28,545 bases of DNA, taken from Cyanobacteria bacterium OH_PDB_112 (lineage in GTDB: Bacteria > Cyanobacteriota > Vampirovibrionia > Gastranaerophilales > CAJFVJ01). The notes beneath the pieces are model-generated. The model did no database searches and was not told where the DNA came from. It saw only the letters and a list, made by a program, of their open reading frames with translations. A program made the position numbers and the translations under genes. Below, one piece after another: positions 1 to 6,036 of this stretch. The stretch covers positions 1 through 28,545 of the forward strand of contig JAEWLZ010000074.1 in the NCBI GenBank assembly GCA_023457295.1. Direction: 5' to 3'. The first letter of the stretch is position 1, and every line of letters begins with the position of its first letter.

Positions 1-187
1 CTATTTTTTCAGCTAAAAAATGTTGGAATTTCGCAGCATCAGCCCCTGCTTCTTTAGCTAAATATATAAGGTCTTTTGCTCTTTCTAAATCTCCGTCATG
101 ATTAGCTGCTATATCTGCTATAAAATAAACAGGTGAATTTAATGAAATTCGGGTTTTATTAATAAAAATTTCTTTATCAAAGTTCAT
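1..187 (-). CDS. NeuB/PseI-type nonulosonate synthase, N-terminal fragment
   Basis: Sixty-two codons are present, and the gene runs off the left edge. The N-terminus reads MNFDKEIFINKT and continues with FIADIAANHDGDL and EAGADAAKFQHF. These are the first strand and helix of the NeuB TIM barrel (family pattern: I-A-E-I-G-x-N-H-x-G, then G-A-D-A-x-K-F-Q). The family condenses phosphoenolpyruvate with an N-acetylated hexose to make sialic, legionaminic or pseudaminic acid. The start codon overlaps the end of the upstream reductase gene by 11 bp, so translation is probably coupled. With pseB two genes upstream, a pseudaminic-acid-like product is the simplest reading, but the substrate cannot be told from this fragment. 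Confidence 0.85.
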   Translation of the reverse strand, partial: MNFDKEIFINKTRISLNSPVYFIADIAANHDGDLERAKDLIYLAKEAGADAAKFQHFLAEKI

Positions 188-1043
188 AATAATCCTTTTT
201 AAGTTGTTTTATTACACTCTTTAAATCAGGCAAATTATAGCCTAAAAGGCTCTCCGCTTTTGAAACATCAAGACCTAAACTATCAGCTCTTTTTGAGCTC
301 ACAAGTGATTCTACTGAACCAATTTTAGGATTTTTTAGCTCTAAATCAAATTCTTTAGCTAAATTTTGTATAAAATCGGCTTTGCTGGATACATGATTTC
401 CCGCCAAATTAAATATCCCCGAAGGTTTTTTCAATACTAAAGAATACAAAGCTTCAGAAAACTGAGAGACACTTATACTTGATGTGAAATAATCATCAAA
501 CAAAGTCATTTCATCATTATTTTTTATTGAATTTATAACCCATTCAACAAAGGTAGGCTGACTTGGAGTTCCTCTAAAACCTACTATATTAGTTCTTACT
601 ACAAGTGCGTTAGGGTCAGTAAGAGCAAACATTTCACCTGCATACTTTGTTCTGGCATATTCATTTAATAATTTTATATTATCTGACTCTTTATGTTTTA
701 GATTTTTATCTCCGGAGTAATACCCGTCTGTTGATATTTGTATAAAATAATTCCCTTTTATTTTTGTATATTCTGAAATAACAGATGCCGGATGTGAATT
801 TATTTGATAAGCTAACCCAGGATTATCTTCACAAAATTTATGATTAACAATAGCTACAGTATTAATAATTATATCGAAATTATTATTCTCAAAAAAATCT
901 AATAGTTCTTTATCATTTGTAATATCTATATTTACATCAGCATTTTTTCTTGCTAATCCTAATACATTACACTTTTTTTTATTAAAAAATTTTAAAAGAG
1001 CTTGTCCTAATAAACCTGTTGAGCCTAAAACAGCTATTTTCAT
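177..1043 (-). CDS. RmlD-like sugar-nucleotide reductase (extended SDR)
   Basis: A 288-aa NAD(P)-binding short-chain dehydrogenase of the extended, RmlD-substrate-binding type. The Rossmann glycine motif GSTGLLG is at residues 7-13, STDGYY at 104-109, and the catalytic YxxxK is Y129/K133 (YARTK). Length matches dTDP-4-dehydrorhamnose reductase (about 290 aa). Its neighbours are not rhamnose genes: it sits between pseB and a NeuB-family gene, with its start overlapping the pseB stop by 1 nt (TAATG). It therefore probably reduces or modifies a keto-sugar intermediate for the nonulosonic acid made by this operon. The exact substrate is unknown. Cytoplasmic. Confidence 0.85.
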   Translation of the reverse strand: MKIAVLGSTGLLGQALLKFFNKKKCNVLGLARKNADVNIDITNDKELLDFFENNNFDIIINTVAIVNHKFCEDNPGLAYQINSHPASVISEYTKIKGNYFIQISTDGYYSGDKNLKHKESDNIKLLNEYARTKYAGEMFALTDPNALVVRTNIVGFRGTPSQPTFVEWVINSIKNNDEMTLFDDYFTSSISVSQFSEALYSLVLKKPSGIFNLAGNHVSSKADFIQNLAKEFDLELKNPKIGSVESLVSSKRADSLGLDVSKAESLLGYNLPDLKSVIKQLKKDYYEL

Positions 1044-2041
1044 TATTTTATACCATCAATTAATTTTTTCATATCCTCAATACTTAACCACTGGGAATTA
1101 TTTCCGCTATGATATTCAAAATCATTAGCAACTGCTTTTCCTCCGGAATATTTGTAAGTAATATTTTCAAATTCAATTTCAGGCAAAATAACGTAATAAT
1201 CATCAAACTCCAGTGTATTCCTTGCATCTTCCTTCGTAATCATTTGTTCATGAATTTTTTCACCAGGCCTGATTCCTATTTCAGATATTTTCAAATCAGG
1301 AGCTATTGCTTTAGCCAAATCAGTCATATACATTGAAGGGATTTTTTTTACATACAGTTCTCCGCCTTGCATATTATCAATAGCTTCAAAAACCATCTCA
1401 ACGGCTTGCTCCAGTTTAAGCCAAAACCTTGTCATTCTAATATCTGTTATAGGGATTTCACTAGCACCTTGCTTTACAAGTTTTTGAAAAAACGGAATTA
1501 CTGATCCTCTAGAACCTGCAACATTTCCATATCTTACTACTGAAAATTTTGTATCTTTAAATCCCGCATAAGCATTACCTGCAATAAAAAGCTTATCAGA
1601 ACACAACTTTGTGGCACCGTAAAGATTAATTGGAGCACAAGCTTTATCAGTACTTAAAGCAATAACTTTTTTCACTCCTTTGTCAATTGCTGCATTAATT
1701 ACATTCTGAGCACCTAAAACATTTGTTTTTACCGCCTCAAAAGGATTGTATTCGCAAGAAGGTACTTGTTTTAATGCTGCTGCATGAATTACTATGTCTA
1801 CTCCATCAAAAGCTCTGTCAAGACGTTCTTTATCTCTTACATCTCCTATAAAAAATCTTAATTTTTCTTTGTGTTCTTTGAATTCAGGCATATTAGACAT
1901 TTCAAATTGCTTAAACTCATCTCTTGAAAAAACAATGACTTTTTTAACTTCCGGGTGATTATTTAAAAGAGTTTTTATAAAAATTTTACCAAAAGAACCA
2001 GTTCCTCCAGTTATTAATATAGAAATATCTCTCCAATTCAT
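1043..2041 (-). CDS. pseB: UDP-N-acetylglucosamine 4,6-dehydratase (inverting), PseB/FlaA1 family
   Basis: A 332-aa extended SDR, the usual PseB length. The glycine motif TGGTGSFG is at residues 11-18. The FlaA1/PseB catalytic segment STDKA is at 130-134 (the Thr-Asp-Lys triad of the family) and Y141-x3-K145 follows in NLYGATK. PseB removes water from UDP-GlcNAc with C5 inversion, the first step towards pseudaminic acid and related surface sugars. First gene of a tightly packed minus-strand operon (1-nt overlap with the next gene). A good ribosome site, TAAGGAT, sits 7 nt before the ATG, and a candidate promoter lies at 2084-2112. PseC-type aminotransferase and later pathway genes would be expected beyond the left edge. 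Confidence 0.93.
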   Translation of the reverse strand: MNWRDISILITGGTGSFGKIFIKTLLNNHPEVKKVIVFSRDEFKQFEMSNMPEFKEHKEKLRFFIGDVRDKERLDRAFDGVDIVIHAAALKQVPSCEYNPFEAVKTNVLGAQNVINAAIDKGVKKVIALSTDKACAPINLYGATKLCSDKLFIAGNAYAGFKDTKFSVVRYGNVAGSRGSVIPFFQKLVKQGASEIPITDIRMTRFWLKLEQAVEMVFEAIDNMQGGELYVKKIPSMYMTDLAKAIAPDLKISEIGIRPGEKIHEQMITKEDARNTLEFDDYYVILPEIEFENITYKYSGGKAVANDFEYHSGNNSQWLSIEDMKKLIDGIK

Positions 2042-2083
2042 TTTCTAAATCCTTAATCAAAGCCTAAAATAACTTTTCAGCTA

Positions 2084-2112
2084 ATTTTATCATGAAAAGA
2101 ATAGCTATACAA
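2084..2112 (-). promoter_or_regulatory. Candidate sigma70 promoter for the pseB operon
   Basis: On the minus strand, -35 TTGTAT (2107-2112), a 17-nt spacer and -10 TAAAAT (2084-2089). It lies about 45 nt before the pseB start and is divergent from the promoter at 2135-2163. Confidence 0.5.
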
Positions 2113-2134
2113 ATTAATCTACCAATATAAAATC

Positions 2135-2163
2135 TTGACAGTTATTAAAATAGTTTTTATGAT
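2135..2163 (+). promoter_or_regulatory. Strong sigma70 promoter for the gene at 2198
   Basis: Consensus -35 TTGACA (2135-2140), a 17-nt spacer, and -10 TATGAT (2158-2163), one base off consensus. Transcription should start near 2170, so the coding region must begin downstream. This rules out the in-frame TTG at 2135, which is the -35 box itself. Confidence 0.8.
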
Positions 2164-2197
2164 TATTTTTTACATGAGAAATTGGGATACAAAGGGA

Positions 2198-3622
2198 ATG
2201 TTAAAAATTTATACAGCAGAAGAACTGGAAGATCTTTGCAATCATTTAAAAGCGGAAAAATTTGTAAACTGGTGGTTTTGGTTTGCTGAAGTTTACAGCA
2301 TAGGCAAATATATGAGAAAATACGCCTATTATCCACATTTCTTACCATTATGTGTTCATACAGAACATGGCATAGGTTCTTACGGGCAACCTTGTGTTTT
2401 CCCAGGATTCAATTATTTAATAAAATTGTTTCATTCAAAACATGCTGTTAATTTATTTAAGAAAAAATACAAAGAACCCTGTTATGTATTATCATCTCCT
2501 CAAGTTTTTTACAGAAAATCAAATAAAATCACAAAAAATAATAATGCAAAAGGGACTATTGCTTTCCCTACACATTCTTGCGGAGAGATAGAAAATGAAT
2601 TCGACAAGGTAAACTATATCAACAAGTTAAAAGCTTTGCCGGAAGAATTTCAACCCGTAAGTATTTGTCTTCACTGCAGTGATATAACACTGGGGGAACA
2701 TAAAATATATATGGAACAGGGTTTTAACGTCTACACCGCCGGGTTTCCTAATGATCATAGATTTATTGAAAGATTTTATGACATTTTAAAACATTTTAAA
2801 TACTCAACATCTAATGATATAGGATCTCAACTTTATTATTCAGTAGAAATGGGAATACCTTTCTTTCTTTACGGTGAAAGACCTCGTTGTAAATATTCTG
2901 ATACTTCAACAAAAGAAGGTGACTTTTATTTTGAAGATTTGGAAAAATATGAAAGAATTTATAATTTATTTAAGATGCCTGTTTCTAATGATGGCATCGA
3001 AATTTCAGAAGACCAAAAGCAATTAGTAATAAAAGACTTGGGCCTAAAAGATGGTTTATCAAGATTGCAAATGTTTTTTCTTTTATATTGGGCTCTTATA
3101 AAATGTTGCTTATACAATATTTTAAACAATGACATAATTAAAATATTTTTCAAATCTTTAAAATATTGTATAAAAAATTTTTTAAAGCCAAAACAAATAA
3201 AAGAACGTCATTTATTATTTAATTCCAAAGAAAATATGACAAAAATATTTAAAGGTAAAAAAGTTTATCTTTACGGAGCAGGGCTTTTTGCAAAAAAGAT
3301 AATAGAAGAAAACACTTTATCCGAATTTGAAATTTTAGGAATTATTGATTCAAATATATCTAAAAAAGGACAAAAAATCGGTAAATATGAAATTTTTCAC
3401 CAAGATGAAATACCTGTTTTAAATCCTGATATAATTATATTATGTATGGCAGAACCAAATATGTTCTATTATTACTTTATTGACTGGTTATTTAGCAAAG
3501 GACTTAAGATAACTGTTATACCTGATCTTTTTGAAGAACAACGAAAAGAATACTTGGATATTTTAGAAATTAATAATAATTTTAAGGGCGTAGGTTACGA
3601 TTGCTCTCATATGTTAAATTGA
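2198..3622 (+). CDS. Surface-polysaccharide-type protein with C-terminal Rossmann-like domain; function unknown
   Basis: About 474 aa from the ATG at 2198 (MLKIYTAEEL). That start is preferred because upstream in-frame codons fall in the promoter or within 4 nt of the predicted transcript start; ATG 2174 is the only alternative. The N-terminal two thirds contains HGIG, HCSD and a GIPFFLYGERP segment. These resemble uncharacterised proteins of glycan loci, and I cannot name a family. From about residue 350 there is a separate nucleotide-binding-like domain (KKVYLYGAGLFAKKI, then GIIDSN and IIILCM), similar to the N-terminal Rossmann domain of PglD-type sugar acetyltransferases and other sugar-modifying fusions. 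It is divergent from the pseB operon, so a role in surface sugar assembly or modification is likely. No signal peptide is apparent. Confidence 0.7.
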   Translation: MLKIYTAEELEDLCNHLKAEKFVNWWFWFAEVYSIGKYMRKYAYYPHFLPLCVHTEHGIGSYGQPCVFPGFNYLIKLFHSKHAVNLFKKKYKEPCYVLSSPQVFYRKSNKITKNNNAKGTIAFPTHSCGEIENEFDKVNYINKLKALPEEFQPVSICLHCSDITLGEHKIYMEQGFNVYTAGFPNDHRFIERFYDILKHFKYSTSNDIGSQLYYSVEMGIPFFLYGERPRCKYSDTSTKEGDFYFEDLEKYERIYNLFKMPVSNDGIEISEDQKQLVIKDLGLKDGLSRLQMFFLLYWALIKCCLYNILNNDIIKIFFKSLKYCIKNFLKPKQIKERHLLFNSKENMTKIFKGKKVYLYGAGLFAKKIIEENTLSEFEILGIIDSNISKKGQKIGKYEIFHQDEIPVLNPDIIILCMAEPNMFYYYFIDWLFSKGLKITVIPDLFEEQRKEYLDILEINNNFKGVGYDCSHMLN

Positions 3623-3688
3623 TGTTATGCCCACCTTATGCCTGAAGTTTATGAAAAAAGCAAGTTGGCTATTGATAAGTTAATATAA
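3623..3688 (+). pseudogene. Possible tyrosine-recombinase C-terminal remnant
   Basis: Directly after the TGA of the preceding gene, and in the same frame, 21 codons read CYAHLMPEVYEKSK and onward to a TAA. The YAHLxPE segment followed by a charged helix resembles the catalytic-tyrosine end of phage and element integrases (compare TYSHVSQEL in the intact integrase of this window). No start, no HxxR and no upstream domain are present, so it would be a remnant of an older integration beside the same tRNA. Chance similarity, or a read-through tail of the upstream gene, cannot be excluded. Confidence 0.35.
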
Positions 3689-3694
3689 ATGCAC

Positions 3695-4516
3695 TTATTT
3701 ACAAACACGTATTTCTGATTGTTTTTGTATAATAGCTGTATTTAAGCCATATTTTTTGAGTAAAAATTCAACATAAGAAGATAATGATTTTGTCGCAAAA
3801 GGCGATACATAAATTTTCACTTGATTAACTTCAAAAAATTCTCTCAAATTTAACTTCAAAAAACCTCCTTTACTATATTTTTTATTTTCCGAAAAAAGCT
3901 GAATAATAGCACGCTCTTCATTTTCATATTGATAATATTCTATTTTGGAAGAGTGGATTAAATCATAAAAAGTTTGACAACTATTACTGTTTAATAACTG
4001 TTTTGAATGTTCAATAATCTTTTCCCTAGATTTATATTTCATTTTTTTCAGAAAAACTTTATATTGAGTAAAAATTGTTCCATCATCCAAAACAAATTGA
4101 GGTTTTTGAATAATATCTATAAAATGACTTCTGGAAATGCATATAGCAATTCCTTGATTTACTTGTTGATTACCCTTCAAATCAGTCGGATAAATTTTCC
4201 ATAAAGCATAATTTTCAATTGAATCATTAGTAAAAGAACAAACAAATATGTTTTCTAGTGCATCATCACAAATATTAAAGAAATCTTGCTTGTTTTTTTC
4301 CAATTGATTATATAATACTTCATCGTTTTTTATACTGTTTTGCATTTCTGATATACTATCTTGTTGATACTTTAGATAATGTTCTAAAATAGAGCATTCA
4401 TCAGGTTCTAAATTTAGCTTAAGATTTTTAATAGTAGTAAAATAAAAACCATTGTTTTCCAATAGTGAACAAAACTTGTCTAAAGATAAGTATTTCCATA
4501 AATATTCTTCTTTCAT
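3695..4516 (-). CDS. DUF2971-family protein
   Basis: 273 aa when started at MKEEYLWKYL. That ATG has AAGGA 6 nt upstream (4523-4527), whereas the 16 extra codons of the longer reading have no such site. The order of conserved pieces fits DUF2971: LWKYLSLDKFCSLLENNGFYFT at the N-terminus, FVCSFTNDSIENYALWKIY in the middle (the family's 'cannot reach work unless W-x-x-Y' segment), GIAICISRS, then an E-R motif (YENEERAII), and VKIYVSPFATK with a closing KKYGLN. The biochemical role of the family is not established, although members often occur in variable regions and near mobile elements. It lies outside the attL repeat, between the integrase-like remnant and the island. Two GGGAACAATT repeats stand just before its ribosome site. 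Confidence 0.75.
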   Translation of the reverse strand: MKEEYLWKYLSLDKFCSLLENNGFYFTTIKNLKLNLEPDECSILEHYLKYQQDSISEMQNSIKNDEVLYNQLEKNKQDFFNICDDALENIFVCSFTNDSIENYALWKIYPTDLKGNQQVNQGIAICISRSHFIDIIQKPQFVLDDGTIFTQYKVFLKKMKYKSREKIIEHSKQLLNSNSCQTFYDLIHSSKIEYYQYENEERAIIQLFSENKKYSKGGFLKLNLREFFEVNQVKIYVSPFATKSLSSYVEFLLKKYGLNTAIIQKQSEIRVCK

Positions 4517-4562
4517 AATAAATCCTTTGGGAACAATTCGGGAACAATTGACTATTTTCAAC

Positions 4563-4596
4563 AAAAAAGAGGCTCAACTTAAAAGTCAAACCTCTT
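4563..4596 (-). terminator. Rho-independent terminator left of attL
   Basis: Stem AAGAGG (4567-4572) / CCTCTT (4591-4596), with inner pairing ACTT/AAGT, followed on the minus strand by TTTTTT (4563-4568). It sits just past the 3' end of the tRNA fragment, so it is probably the original terminator of the tRNA-fMet gene, left behind when the island inserted. Confidence 0.7.
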
Positions 4597-4600
4597 ATTA

Positions 4601-4649
4601 TACTTGGTTGCGGAGGCTGGATTTGAACCAACGACCTTCGGGTTATGAG
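4601..4649. repeat. attL: 49-bp 3' fragment of tRNA-fMet
   Basis: Identical over 49 bp to 25656-25704. It holds the 3' part of the initiator tRNA (minus strand), from the anticodon loop through the variable loop, T-arm, acceptor strand and CCA. Identity stops at 4650, inside the anticodon stem, where the 5' half of the tRNA is missing. This is the displaced-end signature of integration into a tRNA gene by a tyrosine recombinase. Confidence 0.95.
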
Positions 4650-4728
4650 GTTTCAAAGCCTTATCCCACCTTGGTTTTAGATGTGTTCCAAAGTGTTGTA
4701 TAGTCCAGTCCTGAATGTCTCTATTTTT

Positions 4729-4775
4729 ATTCTTGTATTGCTGAATATTTTTAATTCTTGTCTGATTCTTGTATT
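4729..4775 (+). other. Candidate left arm-type integrase sites
   Basis: Three same-strand copies of ATTCTTGTAT(T): 4729-4739, 4754-4763 (ending CT) and 4765-4775. Two related copies lie at the other end (25588-25610). The spacing, orientation and location beside both att repeats fit arm-binding by the N-terminal domain of the integrase. Confidence 0.5.
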
Positions 4776-4818
4776 CAATCTTGGGTCGTTATTGGGTGGT
4801 TATCCCTGCATTAAATCC
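4735..4818. repeat. Imperfect ~84-bp direct repeat, copy A
   Basis: Aligns end to end, with a few substitutions and two 1-nt gaps, to 5954-6036. Shared blocks include TTGCTGAATATTT, TTGTATTCAATCTTGG and TCCCTGCATTAA. The copy begins in the arm-site region and covers the 3' end of the antitoxin gene. Confidence 0.8.
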
Positions 4819-5042
4819 TTGTAATTGATATTATGCTCTCTTGCATAATTAATAAACTCTTTTTCTTCCGCATCGACTCGGATAGTAAATGTCAAAGAAA
4901 CATCTCTTAAGCGTTTACGCCCAGCATTAGCCCTAGCACCGCCACGTGTTTTTTTAAACTCCTCGGTACTTTCCTTGATTTCTTTATAGCTTTCTATATC
5001 GGTATTTTTTAATTCTTTCATTATTTGCTTGTGAGTTTTCAT
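4800..5042 (-). CDS. Antitoxin with ribbon-helix-helix-type C-terminus
   Basis: 80 aa, second gene of a toxin-antitoxin pair; its start is 3 nt after the toxin stop. The first ~30 residues (MKTHKQIMKELKNTDIESYK) resemble the N-terminal toxin-facing helix of HigA/RelB-type antitoxins (K-T-x-E/K-x-x-x-x-E-L). Instead of the usual XRE helix-turn-helix there is GGARANAGRKR, followed by SLTFTIRVDAEEKEFINYAREH, which looks like a ribbon-helix-helix DNA-binding fold (one strand and two helices). It should bind and silence the toxin and repress the promoter at 5383-5410. A GGAGAT ribosome site lies in the end of the toxin gene. The last codons and the stop lie inside repeat copy A. Confidence 0.7.
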   Translation of the reverse strand: MKTHKQIMKELKNTDIESYKEIKESTEEFKKTRGGARANAGRKRLRDVSLTFTIRVDAEEKEFINYAREHNINYKDLMQG

Positions 5043-5045
5043 TTT

Positions 5046-5360
5046 TTAATCTCCATTTAGTTCTTGGATAACTTTGTCTATGTTCCTTATAGCTTGCTGT
5101 ATAAATCTTTCGGGTGCTTTTTGAGTTTTCTTTAAGACGATTAGTCCTACGATGATTATTTTGTCCTTATGATATTTGAAATACGCTCTGACATTATCAG
5201 CTTTGAACTCCCATAAACCGTTTTTCAAGCTCCTTGAATTATTAGCTTCTTTCCCGAACTGTTCAAAAATATCTATGGCTTTCAATATTTTATTTCGGGA
5301 AGGTTTGTCCAATTGGTTTAATTGTTCCACCGCTTCATCAGCGTATATGATTTCAAACAT
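5046..5360 (-). CDS. HigB/Gp49-like (RelE-superfamily) toxin
   Basis: 104 aa. The pattern EAVEQLNQLDKPSRNKILKAI, then LKNGLWEFKADNVRAYFKYHKDKIIIVGLIVLKKTQKAPERFIQQA, is that of phage-derived Gp49-like/HigB toxins: L-W-E-(L/F)-x-x-x-x-x-R-x-x-(F/Y), and K-K-T-Q-K-(T/A)-P at the end. Such toxins are ribosome-dependent or free mRNA interferases. It precedes its antitoxin, the order typical of higBA. AAGGA lies 8 nt before the ATG, with a strong promoter just upstream. The likely role is stabilising the island or limiting phage growth. Confidence 0.85.
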   Translation of the reverse strand: MFEIIYADEAVEQLNQLDKPSRNKILKAIDIFEQFGKEANNSRSLKNGLWEFKADNVRAYFKYHKDKIIIVGLIVLKKTQKAPERFIQQAIRNIDKVIQELNGD

Positions 5361-5382
5361 TATTTAATTTCCTTGTATTTTA

Positions 5383-5410
5383 ATTATACCCTATATTTTA
5401 GATTTTGCAA
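5383..5410 (-). promoter_or_regulatory. Promoter of the toxin-antitoxin operon
   Basis: Perfect -10 TATAAT (5383-5388, minus strand), 16-nt spacer, -35 TTGCAA (5405-5410). TTTTAGATTT (5396-5405) in the spacer has an exact inverted partner, AAATCTAAAA, at 5468-5477. This could be an operator pair, or AT-rich coincidence. Confidence 0.65.
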
Positions 5411-5479
5411 CGTAATCAAAAGTAAATATTAAAATCGGTTTAAAATATAACCTTTTTATTATATTTTAAATCTAAAAAT

Positions 5480-5923
5480 TCAGGAAATATAATCCTCTAA
5501 AACAACTTCGCTCTCCAGGCTGAATATTTTAATATCAGCATGTTTGTAGTTTTCTTTTTCACAAGAAAGATAAAAGTATGGCAACAAACCTCGATTTAAA
5601 ATAAAATCAACCCTTTGCAAAAAATCATCAGGGATACATACATGGAAACAATATTGTTTATTTTCTCTCAACAAATAACCAAAGGCTTTAGGGTCACACT
5701 TTTCATCTTTCAAATACGGTTCGACACGAAAAACCACTTTGACCTCATCTCCGATTTTTATACTTTTATAATCCGACAATATTGTCTTACAATGCACATC
5801 AAGATGTTCCATTATCAAAGAATCGAAACTCTCGTCTTTTAAATGCATGTAATAGCTCAGTTTACTTTTTTGCATTTGAAGTAATACATAAAATTTTTGA
5901 GACTTTTCTTTTTTTGTTTTCAT
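5480..5923 (-). CDS. Hypothetical protein, 147 aa
   Basis: I do not recognise it. It starts MKTKKEKSQKFYVLLQMQKSKLSYYMHLKDESFD, with no signal peptide or membrane segment. The middle has a β-rich feel (KIGDEVKVVFRVEPYL, FGYLLRENKQYCFHVCIPDDF), and four cysteines are scattered without a zinc pattern. A purine-rich stretch with AGGAAATAGGGG directly precedes the ATG. It sits between the toxin-antitoxin pair and the nuclease-STAND gene, all on the minus strand, and between the two copies of the 84-bp repeat, so it may have arrived with the toxin-antitoxin module. Function unknown. Confidence 0.65.
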   Translation of the reverse strand: MKTKKEKSQKFYVLLQMQKSKLSYYMHLKDESFDSLIMEHLDVHCKTILSDYKSIKIGDEVKVVFRVEPYLKDEKCDPKAFGYLLRENKQYCFHVCIPDDFLQRVDFILNRGLLPYFYLSCEKENYKHADIKIFSLESEVVLEDYIS

Positions 5924-5953
5924 CCCCTATTTCCTATATAAATTTCTTTTTTG

Positions 5954-6036
5954 CGTTGCTGAATATTTATTTCTTTTATAATTTTTGTATTCAATCTTGG
6001 TTCATTATTTGACGATTTGTCCCTGCATTAACACCA
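5954..6036. repeat. Imperfect ~84-bp direct repeat, copy B
   Basis: Second copy of 4735-4818. It covers the 3' end of the nuclease-STAND gene (stop at 5991), just as copy A covers the end of the antitoxin gene, so each cargo unit carries the same tail sequence. Confidence 0.8.

Noticed and set aside
4601..4649. A second tRNA-Met gene
   Set aside because: Only the 3' half is present; the D-arm and 5' acceptor strand are missing and unrelated sequence follows, so it is an attachment-site fragment.
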